DNA of 47,400 bases from JACVRX01 sp035697245 (GTDB lineage Bacteria; Actinomycetota; Actinomycetes; Jiangellales; Jiangellaceae): positions 1 through 47,400 of the forward strand of contig DASSDH010000135.1 in the NCBI GenBank assembly GCA_035697245.1, given 5' to 3'. A program made the translations under genes and the position numbers. The notes under the pieces were generated by a model. That model was not told the origin of the DNA. It saw nothing but the letters and a program-made list of their open reading frames with translations, and made no database searches. Each line of letters opens with the position of its first letter. Position 1 is the first letter of the stretch. Of the stretch, positions 14,938 to 22,972 are shown in pieces.

Positions 14938-15927
14938 CTATCCACCGATGGCCGACATCGGCCTCGTCGGTTGCAGAAAACCGGGCTCGTCAATGCCGTG
15001 ACCAGGCAGCTTGCCGGCCATTGCCACCCGCCAGCGCCGAGCTAGGTCGGCATCGCTCGCGCCGTGCCGAAGGGGGTCTCGCAAGTCGGACTCGGTGCGT
15101 GCGAACAGGCAGGTGCGGACCTGGCCGTCAGCGGTCAGCCGGGTTCGGTCGCAGGCTCCGCAGAACGGCCGGGTGACCGAACCGATGACTCCCACCCGAG
15201 CCGGACCGCCGTCCACGAGCCACGTTTCCGCCGGTGCGCTACCGCGTTCATCGGCGCCGACCGGCGTCAGCCGGAACTCCGCCGCCAAGCTGGTGAGGAT
15301 CTCCGCGGCAGTGACCATATCGCGACGATTCCAGCCGTGCTGCGGGTCGAGCGGCATCTGCTCGATGAATCGCATTTCGTAGCCGCGGTCGAGTGCCCAT
15401 CGCAGCAACCGCGGTGCCTCGTCGTCGTTGATTCCACGCATGAGAACGGCGTTGATCTTGACCGGAGTGAGGCCCGCGGCGGCCGCGGCGGTGAGCCCGT
15501 CCAGCACGTCAGGTAGGCGGCGACGTCGACTGATCGCCTCGAATCGCTGTGGGTCGAGAGTGTCCAGCGAACCGTTGACCCGGTCGAGCCCCGCTTCGGC
15601 GAGCGATTGCGCCAGCCGGGCGAGCCCGATGCCGTTGGTCGTCAGCGACAGCTCCGGGCGCGGCAGCAACCGCGCCGACCCGCGGACGATGTCGACCAGC
15701 CCCTTGCGGAGCAAGGGTTCGCCACCGGTGAACCGGATCTGGCGAACGCCGAGCCGCTCGACGGCGATCCGCACGAGCCGCACGACCTCGTCGTCAGTCA
15801 ATACGTCGGGCGACGGCAACCACGCCAGCCCTTCAGCCGGCATGCAATACGCGCAGCGCAGGTTGCAGCGGTCGGTGAGCGATACCCGAAGGTCTGTCGC
15901 GACACGGCCGTACCGGTCAACGAGCAC
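14938..15927 (-). CDS. moaA: GTP 3',8-cyclase MoaA (molybdenum cofactor)
   Basis: Radical SAM enzyme that turns GTP into the first cyclic intermediate of molybdopterin synthesis. The 329-residue protein has the CNLRCAYC cluster motif (C21, C25, C28), FTGGEPLL, the C-terminal second cluster FCGACDRTRL...C near 260-277 and the essential terminal Gly-Gly (MSAIGG). GTG 15927 follows GGAGG with a 7-nt spacer. Odd point: residue 119 is Gly in RVNGSLDTL, where the family nearly always has Val (NVSLD). The effect is unknown. Confidence 0.95.
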   Translation of the reverse strand: MLVDRYGRVATDLRVSLTDRCNLRCAYCMPAEGLAWLPSPDVLTDDEVVRLVRIAVERLGVRQIRFTGGEPLLRKGLVDIVRGSARLLPRPELSLTTNGIGLARLAQSLAEAGLDRVNGSLDTLDPQRFEAISRRRRLPDVLDGLTAAAAAGLTPVKINAVLMRGINDDEAPRLLRWALDRGYEMRFIEQMPLDPQHGWNRRDMVTAAEILTSLAAEFRLTPVGADERGSAPAETWLVDGGPARVGVIGSVTRPFCGACDRTRLTADGQVRTCLFARTESDLRDPLRHGASDADLARRWRVAMAGKLPGHGIDEPGFLQPTRPMSAIGG

Positions 15928-16010
15928 GGTGCGTCCTCCGACTCCTGCTTCGGCGCTGTCCCTGCCCTGTCAGCCTAAGCCCCGCAGCCGACCGGTACGC
16001 GAGTTCGGTC

Positions 16011-16016
16011 TACCGT
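16011..16016 (+). promoter_or_regulatory. -10 box of SURF1 gene, leaderless
   Basis: TACCGT, then 6 nt, then GTG 16023; no Shine-Dalgarno. Confidence 0.55.
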
Positions 16017-16022
16017 CGTGAC

Positions 16023-16805
16023 GTGTTCCGGTTGCTAGCCTCTCGGCGCTGGCTGCTGCGGCTATTGGCCGGGATCGTCCTGGTGGTCGCGTTCGTCCGG
16101 CTGGGGATCTGGCAGCTCGACCGCAACGAAGAACGAGCCGCCCGGAATGCGGTGATCGAGACCAACTCCCAGCATGATCCGGTCCCGGTCGGCGACGTGC
16201 TGCAAGCTGCCGTTCCGGTCGCCGCGGACGACCTCTGGACGCGCATCCGGGCGACGGGCCGCTACGACGTAGATCATCAGCTGATCATTCGGTTGCGCCC
16301 GCTCGACGGCCAGCCAGGAGTCCACGTCCTCACTCCCTTGATCACCGAAGGGGGCGAGGCCCTGCTCGTGGACCGGGGATTCGTTCCCCACGCCGGATCG
16401 CCGACGGAGTCCCCGGACATCCCGGAACCGCCGGCGGGAGAGGTCGAGGTCATCGGCCGTGTCCGCGCCAGTGAGGAAGGTCGCGGGACGGGCGGCGAAC
16501 CCGCAACGGGGGCGATCCGGTATATCGACGTCGACGACATTGCAGCGACGCTCGACTATCCCGTCTTCGGTGCCTGGGTGGAGCTGATCGACGAGCAGCC
16601 ACCGCCGGCAGTCGCTCCCGTGCGACTCCCGGAGCCGACGCTGGACGCCGGTCCCCACCTGTCCTACGCCGTGCAGTGGTTCCTGTTCGCCTGCATCGGG
16701 ATCGCTGGATTCGTCATTCTCGCCCGCGCCGAGTCGCGGTTCCGCCGCGAGGACGAGCAAGCGACGGCAGGCCACGAGCGACAGGCAGCCGGCTCAGGTT
16801 CGTGA
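16023..16805 (+). CDS. SURF1-family cytochrome oxidase assembly protein
   Basis: The 260-residue protein has an N-terminal membrane helix (about residues 10-28) followed by RLGIWQLDRNEER, the SURF1 signature WQL, a periplasmic domain with ALLVDRGFVP and HLSYAVQWFLFACIG, and a second helix at about 215-235. SURF1 aids haem a3 insertion into cytochrome c oxidase. The last 20 residues are polar and variable. Start is a leaderless GTG. The GH15 gene follows after 26 bp and may be cotranscribed. Confidence 0.93.
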   Translation: MFRLLASRRWLLRLLAGIVLVVAFVRLGIWQLDRNEERAARNAVIETNSQHDPVPVGDVLQAAVPVAADDLWTRIRATGRYDVDHQLIIRLRPLDGQPGVHVLTPLITEGGEALLVDRGFVPHAGSPTESPDIPEPPAGEVEVIGRVRASEEGRGTGGEPATGAIRYIDVDDIAATLDYPVFGAWVELIDEQPPPAVAPVRLPEPTLDAGPHLSYAVQWFLFACIGIAGFVILARAESRFRREDEQATAGHERQAAGSGS

Positions 16806-16831
16806 CAGGACACAAGGGGCACAGAGAGAAC

Positions 16832-18622
16832 ATGGCTGGCCTGATCGAGGACCACGGTCTGCTCGGTGACCTGCACACGGCCGCGTTGGTCTGCCGTGAC
16901 GGCACCATCGACTGGCTGTGTTTGCCGCGGTTCGACTCGGGCGCGTGCTTCGCCGCCCTGCTCGGCGACCAGCGGCACGGGTTCTGGCGAGTGGCCCCTC
17001 CGGCAGCCGGCAAGGCCGACCGCCGCCGGTACCGGGGCGACACCATGATCCTGGAGCATGAGTGGGACACTTCGCAGGGCAGCGTCCGGGTCATCGACTT
17101 CATGCCCCCCAGTGACGGTGTCCACGACCTCGTCCGCATCGTCGAGGGATTGTCCGGGCGGGTTCACGTCCACAGCGAGTTGCGGCTGCGTTTCGACTAC
17201 GGACGGTCGATCCCGTGGGTGCATCAGGTGCACGGACAGGTCGTCGGTGTTTGCGGACCGGACGCCGTCGCGCTCCGCAGCGACGTACCGACGTACGGCC
17301 GACACCTGACGACCCATGCCGACGCCGTGGTAACCGCAGGAGAGCGCGCCGCCTTTGTCATGACCTGGCACCCTTCGCACCTGCCACCGCCAACGCCAGC
17401 GGATCCGTACGATGCGCTCGCCGAGACCGAACAGTTCTGGTCAGAATGGGCGAAGAACTGCACGTACTCCGGACCCTACCGCGAGGCCGTCCTCCGGTCA
17501 CTGCTCACCCTGAAAGCGCTCACCTACGAGCCCACCGGCGGGATCGTCGCGGCGCCGACGACGTCACTGCCTGAGCATCTCGGAGGCGTGCGCAACTGGG
17601 ACTACCGCTACGGCTGGCTCCGCGACTCGGCGTTCACGCTCGATGCGTTGATCCGCAGCGGTTACGTCGACGAAGCGAGGGCCTGGCGGGACTGGCTACT
17701 CCGCTCGATCGGCGGCAATCCCGCCGACCTGCAGATCATGTACGGGCTGGCCGGCGAACGCCGGCTCGTCGAGTACGAATTGCCGTGGCTACCCGGATAC
17801 GAGTCGTCCCGACCGGTCCGGGTGGGTAACGCGGCCGCCGACCAACTGCAGATCGATGTCTATGGCGAAGTCATCGACACTCTCAGCCGGGCCCGCGGAC
17901 ACGGCCTACCGCTCGAACGCCACGCGTGGGCCTTGCAGGGCCATCTCCTCCGCCACTTGGCCGAGCGGTGGGAGGAACCGGACGAGGGTATCTGGGAGAT
18001 TCGGGGCCCACGCCAGCACTTCGTGCACTCGAAGGTGATGGCGTGGGTGGCCGCTGACCGACTGGTTCGGGATCGCCCTGAGGATCTCGTGCGGTCCGGA
18101 GACGTCGATCGGTGGCGGGCACTGCGCGCGACGATCCACGCCGAGGTATGCACGAAGGGTTTCGACGCCGAGCGGAATACCTTCGTGCAGTCCTATGGCG
18201 GCCGTTCGGTCGACGCGTCGCTGTTGCAGATTCCGATCGTCGGTTTCCTGCCTCCGGACGACCCGAGAGTGATCGGGACGGTGGACGCGGTCGTCGACGA
18301 GTTGTCGACCGACTACGGCCTGGTTTTGCGTTACCGAACGGACGACGAGGTCGACGGCCTCCCCGGCGACGAGGGAGCGTTCCTGGCCTGCAGCTTCTGG
18401 CTAGTGGAGGCGCTGCATCTGATCGGCCGGCGCGAAGAAGCAATTGATCGGTTCGAGGACCTGCTCTCCCTGCGCAACGACCTCGGCCTGCTCGCCGAGG
18501 AGTACGACCCGCGAATCAACAGGATGGTCGGCAACTTCCCTCAAGCGATGAGCCACATCCCGATTGTCACCGCCGCCCTGCTGCTTTCCGGTGCGGATCA
18601 GCCGCCCACCGGCCGGGCCTAG
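16832..18622 (+). CDS. GH15 glucoamylase/trehalase
   Basis: The 596-residue protein starts at ATG 16832 with IEDHGLLGDLHTAALVCRDGTIDWLCLPRFD, the beta-sandwich start typical of actinobacterial GH15 enzymes, several of which are trehalases. The (alpha/alpha)6 barrel begins near residue 220 and carries GGVRNWDYRYGWLRDS. EGIWEIRG near 390 should hold the catalytic acid and GLLAEEYDP near 555 the base. There is no signal peptide, so it acts in the cytoplasm, probably on trehalose or alpha-glucan fragments. AGAGAG lies just before the start. It ends overlapping, tail to tail, the PPOX gene by 4 bp. Confidence 0.93.
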   Translation: MAGLIEDHGLLGDLHTAALVCRDGTIDWLCLPRFDSGACFAALLGDQRHGFWRVAPPAAGKADRRRYRGDTMILEHEWDTSQGSVRVIDFMPPSDGVHDLVRIVEGLSGRVHVHSELRLRFDYGRSIPWVHQVHGQVVGVCGPDAVALRSDVPTYGRHLTTHADAVVTAGERAAFVMTWHPSHLPPPTPADPYDALAETEQFWSEWAKNCTYSGPYREAVLRSLLTLKALTYEPTGGIVAAPTTSLPEHLGGVRNWDYRYGWLRDSAFTLDALIRSGYVDEARAWRDWLLRSIGGNPADLQIMYGLAGERRLVEYELPWLPGYESSRPVRVGNAAADQLQIDVYGEVIDTLSRARGHGLPLERHAWALQGHLLRHLAERWEEPDEGIWEIRGPRQHFVHSKVMAWVAADRLVRDRPEDLVRSGDVDRWRALRATIHAEVCTKGFDAERNTFVQSYGGRSVDASLLQIPIVGFLPPDDPRVIGTVDAVVDELSTDYGLVLRYRTDDEVDGLPGDEGAFLACSFWLVEALHLIGRREEAIDRFEDLLSLRNDLGLLAEEYDPRINRMVGNFPQAMSHIPIVTAALLLSGADQPPTGRA

Positions 18623-19044
18623 TCGTCCCCGCCCACATAGCTCGGGCTCTGCACACTCACCCGTTCGACGACCTTCGACGGCGTAAGTCGAACGACCAGC
18701 CGGACCTCTGCCGGCCGGTGCTTCCACGGTTTGCCGGTATAGGTACGCGACAGCTCGTCGATCAGCTCATCGCCGCCCTCCTCGACCATGTCGACCGTGC
18801 CGCGCACCTCGACGTACTGGAACGGGTCGGCCGGGTCGTAGAGGCACAGCGACACCCGGGGATCGCGGGCCATATTTGCCGTCTTACGCCGCCCGCGGAT
18901 CGTCGACATCAGCAGCTCGTCGCCGTCCCGGCGGACCCACACCACGCTGGACTGCGGGCTGCCGTCGCCATTTACCGTGGCGAGCACTGCATATGTCGAG
19001 GCATCAAACAAGCGCCGCGTCATCGGGGGCAAGGAGGTGGTCAT
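18619..19044 (-). CDS. PPOX-class F420/FMN-dependent oxidoreductase
   Basis: A 141-residue split-barrel protein of the pyridoxamine 5'-phosphate oxidase-like class. AVLATVNGDGSPQSSVVWV at residues 19-37, GRRKTANMARDPRVSLCLYDP and YVEVRGTVDMVEEG are the family landmarks of cofactor binding. Actinobacterial members often use F420H2, which is inferred here. Its start codon overlaps the stop of the Sir2 gene (ATGA), so it is translated after Sir2 as a two-gene unit. Confidence 0.92.
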   Translation of the reverse strand: MTTSLPPMTRRLFDASTYAVLATVNGDGSPQSSVVWVRRDGDELLMSTIRGRRKTANMARDPRVSLCLYDPADPFQYVEVRGTVDMVEEGGDELIDELSRTYTGKPWKHRPAEVRLVVRLTPSKVVERVSVQSPSYVGGDD

Positions 19045-19811
19045 GCTGCCGTCCGACCGACGAGTAGGGGCAACACCGTCGATATCGGGTGCCGCAACAC
19101 AGCGTCGGCGTGCGTGTCGTATGGGGTCGGCTCCGCGTTTACCACGACGAGCCGTGCGCCCGCCGACAGCGCAAGGTCGCAGAGGCTCGCGACCGGCTGG
19201 ACCTGTAACGACGTGCCGACAGTGAGCAGGAGGTCACAATCTTGGGCAGCGGCTACGGCGGCGTGCCAGACATGGGGTCGCAGCGCCTGGCCGAACGAGA
19301 TCGTCGCCGACTTCACCAGTCCTCCGCAGCGCAGGCAGTGCGGATCCTCTTCGCCGGCCTCGACCCGGGCGAGCACGCTGCGCATCGTCGTCCGGTCGCC
19401 GCAGCCAAGACATTCGGCCTGCCAGATCGTGCCGTGGACCTCGATGACGAGCGTCGGATCGGATCCGGCCCGTTGGTGGAGACCATCGACGTTCTGCGTG
19501 ATCAGCGCCCGGACTCTGCCGGCCCGTTGCAGGTCCACGATGGCTCGGTGGCCGGCGTTCGGCTCGGCAGTCCAGGCCGCGTGCTCGCGCCGGTTGCGCC
19601 ATGCTTGCTTGCGCAGTTCGGCGTCGGACACATAGCGGTCCAGCGTGGACAACTGCTGTGCCGCCGGATTGACCGTCCAGACTCCGTTGGGGCCTCGGAA
19701 GTCGGGGATGCCGGAGTCGGTCGAGATGCCGGCACCGGTGAGCACGGTCACCCTCGTCGCGTCGGAGATCATCGCCGCGACTCGCTCGACCTCCGCCGGA
19801 CCCGTATACAT
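19041..19811 (-). CDS. Sir2-family NAD-dependent protein deacylase
   Basis: The 256-residue protein shows LTGAGISTDSGIPDFRG (NAD binding, about 24-40), TQNVDGLHQRAG, the catalytic His in EVHGTIWQAECLGCGD, a four-Cys zinc site (CLGC and CLRC) and GTSLQVQPVASL. It removes acyl groups from lysines using NAD. The ATG start at 19811 is leaderless with a TAGCCT box 6 nt upstream. Coupled to the downstream PPOX gene. Confidence 0.95.
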   Translation of the reverse strand: MYTGPAEVERVAAMISDATRVTVLTGAGISTDSGIPDFRGPNGVWTVNPAAQQLSTLDRYVSDAELRKQAWRNRREHAAWTAEPNAGHRAIVDLQRAGRVRALITQNVDGLHQRAGSDPTLVIEVHGTIWQAECLGCGDRTTMRSVLARVEAGEEDPHCLRCGGLVKSATISFGQALRPHVWHAAVAAAQDCDLLLTVGTSLQVQPVASLCDLALSAGARLVVVNAEPTPYDTHADAVLRHPISTVLPLLVGRTAA

Positions 19812-19817
19812 GCGACG

Positions 19818-19823
19818 AGGCTA
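19818..19823 (-). promoter_or_regulatory. -10 box of sir2-like gene, leaderless
   Basis: TAGCCT on the minus strand, 6 nt before ATG 19811. Confidence 0.6.
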
Positions 19824-19857
19824 CGACGGACCGACCTCCGTGGGGCAGGATGGCTGG

Positions 19858-20613
19858 ATGGATCTCGGCCTGGCCGGACGCGTCTACATCGTCACGGGAG
19901 CAAGCCGCGGGCTGGGGCGGGCAGTCGCCGAGGTTCTGCTGGCCGACGGTGCCAGGGTGGTGCTCTCGGCGCGGCAGGCTGAGCACGTGGCCGCCGCTGC
20001 GGTCGAGCTCGGCCGCGACGCGGCGGGGATCGCCGCGGACAACGCCGACCCGGAGACTGCCGAACGTCTCATCATCGCGGCCCACGAGCACTTCGGCCGG
20101 CTGGACGGCGCGGTCCTCAGCGTCGGTGGGCCACCCACCGGTAGTGCAGTCGACACTCCCGACGAGGACTGGCGGGTCGCCTTCGAAACCGTCTTCCTCG
20201 GCGCGGTCCGGCTGGCCCGCACCATCGGAGTCGCCCTCGATGACGGCGGCTCCTTGGTCTTGGTCCTGTCCACGTCGGTCCGCGCGCCGCTACCCGGACT
20301 CGCGACCTCCAACGGACTCCGCCCCGGGCTGGCCATGGTGGCCAAGCAACTGGCCGACGAGCTCGGCCCCAACGGCATCCGGGTGAACGGTGTGATGCCG
20401 GGCCGGATCGAGACCGACCGGGTGCGTCAACTCGACGCTCTCGAGGGGGACCCCGACGAGGCGCGGTCCAGGCGTGTCGCCGCAATCCCGCTCCATCGCT
20501 ACGGCCACCCGTCGGAGTTCGCGAAGGTCGCCGCTTTCCTCGTCTCGCCGGCTGCTTCGTACGTCACCGGCACGGTCTTGGCCGTCGACGGCGGCGCCCT
20601 GCGGACCCCCTGA
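19858..20613 (+). CDS. Short-chain dehydrogenase/reductase
   Basis: From ATG 19858 the protein has 251 residues with the SDR cofactor motif TGASRGLGRAVAE and a C-terminal TGTVLAVDGGALRTP. The usual NAG is replaced by LSVGGPP and the catalytic Tyr-x3-Lys by SNGLRPGLAMVAK, so the canonical Tyr seems missing; this is the pattern of atypical SDRs close to 3-oxoacyl-ACP reductases. It may bind NAD(P) but its chemistry is uncertain. Divergent from the Sir2 gene, with 46 bp between the starts. Confidence 0.85.
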   Translation: MDLGLAGRVYIVTGASRGLGRAVAEVLLADGARVVLSARQAEHVAAAAVELGRDAAGIAADNADPETAERLIIAAHEHFGRLDGAVLSVGGPPTGSAVDTPDEDWRVAFETVFLGAVRLARTIGVALDDGGSLVLVLSTSVRAPLPGLATSNGLRPGLAMVAKQLADELGPNGIRVNGVMPGRIETDRVRQLDALEGDPDEARSRRVAAIPLHRYGHPSEFAKVAAFLVSPAASYVTGTVLAVDGGALRTP

Positions 20614-20623
20614 GACCGATCGT

Positions 20624-22534
20624 CTACTGCCCGAGGGGGGTTCCCGCCAAGCCGAGGTCGGCCTGCGGGGCGAACTGGGTCCGATAGAGCTCCGCATACA
20701 ACCCGCCGGCGGTCAGCAACGAATCGTGGCCGCCGGTCTCTACGACTCGTCCGGCGTCGATGACCAAGATCCGGTCGGCGCCGCGAATCGTGGACAGCCG
20801 GTGCGCGATGACGAGCGACGTGCGCCCGATCAATGCGGTCTCCAGGGCACGTTGGACGGCTGCTTCCGACTCCGAGTCCAGATGCGCGGTTGCCTCATCG
20901 AGGACCACGACCCGCGGCGCCTTGAGCAGCAGCCGGGCAATGGCGAGCCGCTGCTTCTCGCCGCCGGAGAGCCGGTATCCCCGGTCCCCAACGACGGTGT
21001 CGAGCCCGTCGGGCAGCAGCGACACCAGGTCGCCGATCTGCGCGGCGCGCAACGCAGCCCACAACTCCTCCTCGGTGGCATCGGGCCGCGCGTACGACAG
21101 GTTGGCGCCGATGGTGTCGTGGAACATGTGGGCGTCCTGGGTGACGACTCCTACGGCGTCGTGGACAGACTCCAGCGTCAGCGAGCGAAGATCGTGTCCG
21201 CCGAGACGGACGACACCGCCGGTGGGGTCGTACAACCGTGAGACGAGGTGGGTAATCGTGGATTTACCCGCACCGGACGGCCCGACCAGGGCGACCAGCT
21301 CGCCGGGTTCGGCCCGGAACGAAACGCCGCGCAGCACCTCATCGTGCTGGCCTGTGTCCGGTCGAGCGACGGCCTCCAGCGAGGCTAGGGAGACGTCGTC
21401 GGCCGAGGGGTAGGCGAACCGGACGTCGTCGAACTCGATGCTCACCGGACCGGTGTCCGCGGAGAGCGGCCTCGCGTCTGGCCGATCCTGCACCATCGGC
21501 TCGAGGTCGAGCACCTCGAAGACCCGCTCGAAGCTCACCAACGCCGTCATCACGTCCACCTGAACGTTCGACAGCGCGGTCAGTGGGCCATACAGCCGGC
21601 CCAGCAGGGCGGCCAGCGCCACCAGCGTGCCGACTTGAATTGCCCCGTCGATTGCCAGCAATCCACCGACGCCGTACACGAGCGCCGTGGCCAGAGAGGA
21701 CACCAATACCAGGCCGGTGAAGAAGTACCGCGCGTAGAGCGCCTGGGTGACGCCGATGTTACGCACTCTCCCGGCCGCAAGTGCGAACCCGGCGGTCTCG
21801 CGGTCGTAACGGCCGAAGATTTTGACTAGCAGCGCACCGGCGACGTTGAACCGTTCGGTCATCGTCTGGCTCATGTCGGCGTCCAGCTGCATGGACTGCC
21901 GAGAGATCTCGGCCAGCCGCCGTCCGACGAATCGGGCAGGAAGCAGGAACAAAGGCAACAGCGCGAACACCAGAAGAGTGATCTGCCAGGAGAGCAAGAA
22001 CATCGCCCCAGCCACGAGGACCAATGTCACCGCGTTGCTGACGACCTGAGACAGCGTCGAGGTGAACGCCCGCTGCGCGCCGATCACATCGGTGTTCAGA
22101 CGCGACACCAGCGAGCCGGTTTGGGTGCGGGTGAAGAAGGCCACTGGTTGGCGCTGGACGTGGTCGAACACCTCGGTCCGAAGGTCGTAGATCAGGCCCT
22201 CGCCGACCCGGGCCGACGCCCACCGCCCGACCAGCCCCAACACCGCGTCGAGGACCGCGAGAGCGGCCACACCCAGAGCGCCGACAACGACGACATTGCG
22301 CTGACCAGCCACTACGCCGGAGTCGATCACGTACTTCAGCAGCAGCGGCACCGCGGCGGCGCTCGCGGCGGCGATAATCGTGGTCAGCAGGAAGACGGAG
22401 ATGTGCCGCCGGTACGGACGTGCGTATCGAAGGATCCGCCGCGCCGTGCCTTTCGCCAGCCGTTGGCTGACCACGCTGCGATCCCGAGAAAACGAACGCG
22501 AGGCCATGTACCCGCTGATGTGGCCCATCGACAC
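20624..22534 (-). CDS. ABC exporter, fused permease and ATPase
   Basis: The 636-residue half-transporter has six membrane helices (about residues 45-310) of the type I exporter fold and a nucleotide-binding domain with GPSGAGKST (Walker A), the LSGGEKQRLAIARLLL signature, VVVLDEATAHLDSE and IAHRLSTI. It will act as a homodimer or with an unseen partner, exporting lipids, drugs or peptides; the substrate is unknown. GTG 22534 is used because AAGGAGG lies 10 nt upstream; an ATG two codons later is the alternative. It converges with the SDR gene (10-bp gap). Confidence 0.93.
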   Translation of the reverse strand: MSMGHISGYMASRSFSRDRSVVSQRLAKGTARRILRYARPYRRHISVFLLTTIIAAASAAAVPLLLKYVIDSGVVAGQRNVVVVGALGVAALAVLDAVLGLVGRWASARVGEGLIYDLRTEVFDHVQRQPVAFFTRTQTGSLVSRLNTDVIGAQRAFTSTLSQVVSNAVTLVLVAGAMFLLSWQITLLVFALLPLFLLPARFVGRRLAEISRQSMQLDADMSQTMTERFNVAGALLVKIFGRYDRETAGFALAAGRVRNIGVTQALYARYFFTGLVLVSSLATALVYGVGGLLAIDGAIQVGTLVALAALLGRLYGPLTALSNVQVDVMTALVSFERVFEVLDLEPMVQDRPDARPLSADTGPVSIEFDDVRFAYPSADDVSLASLEAVARPDTGQHDEVLRGVSFRAEPGELVALVGPSGAGKSTITHLVSRLYDPTGGVVRLGGHDLRSLTLESVHDAVGVVTQDAHMFHDTIGANLSYARPDATEEELWAALRAAQIGDLVSLLPDGLDTVVGDRGYRLSGGEKQRLAIARLLLKAPRVVVLDEATAHLDSESEAAVQRALETALIGRTSLVIAHRLSTIRGADRILVIDAGRVVETGGHDSLLTAGGLYAELYRTQFAPQADLGLAGTPLGQ

Positions 22535-22591
22535 CGGGTAGCGACCTCCTTGGACGACAGGTCGCCCAAAGATCAGGCGACGCCACAGTCA

Positions 22592-22613
22592 AAACGCGCA
22601 GGACGGCGCGTTT
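22592..22613 (-). terminator. Hairpin after small HTH gene
   Basis: AAACGCGC (22592-22599), 6-nt loop, GCGCGTTT (22606-22613). A perfect 8-bp stem whose A/T ends give a short U-run in the transcript; lies downstream of the HTH gene at 22662. Confidence 0.55.
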
Positions 22614-22661
22614 CTTCCGACGTCAGCCCAGAGCTGAACCGTCGTCCGGCGGTACTGGCGG

Positions 22662-22880
22662 TCAGGCCTTCCGCTTCCGGCCCCGGGTCGCCCCGCCTCG
22701 GCCGCGCAGCTCGACACCGGACTCCGACAACAGCCGGTGCACGAAGCCGTAGGAGCGGCCGGTCTCACCGGCGAGGTCCCGGATGCTCTTGCCCCCCTCG
22801 TACTTCCGCTTCAGGTCGGTTGCGAGCTTGTCGCGCACGCCCCCGCTGATCCGCGCCCCCTTAGCCAGCTTCTCGGCCAC
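22662..22880 (-). CDS. Small helix-turn-helix protein, Rv1473A-like
   Basis: GTG 22880 follows GGGAGG with a 5-nt spacer, giving a 72-residue protein; the longer open frame upstream is not protein-like. LATDLKRKYEGGKSIRDLAGETGRSYGFVHRLLSESGV is a helix-turn-helix typical of a widespread actinobacterial family. It ends with a basic tail (TRGRKRKA). Mycobacteria carry a similar gene (Rv1473A) next to an ABC-F gene, as here, which suggests a linked but unproven role in regulating it or binding nearby DNA. Confidence 0.88.
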   Translation of the reverse strand: MAEKLAKGARISGGVRDKLATDLKRKYEGGKSIRDLAGETGRSYGFVHRLLSESGVELRGRGGATRGRKRKA

Positions 22881-22972
22881 GCGTCCTCCCGCGAAGATCG
22901 TCTGTGGTGACTGACGACCATGATCCGACTCATCGCGCTTTGACGCCAGCAGAACGCAAGATCCGATTTTTC

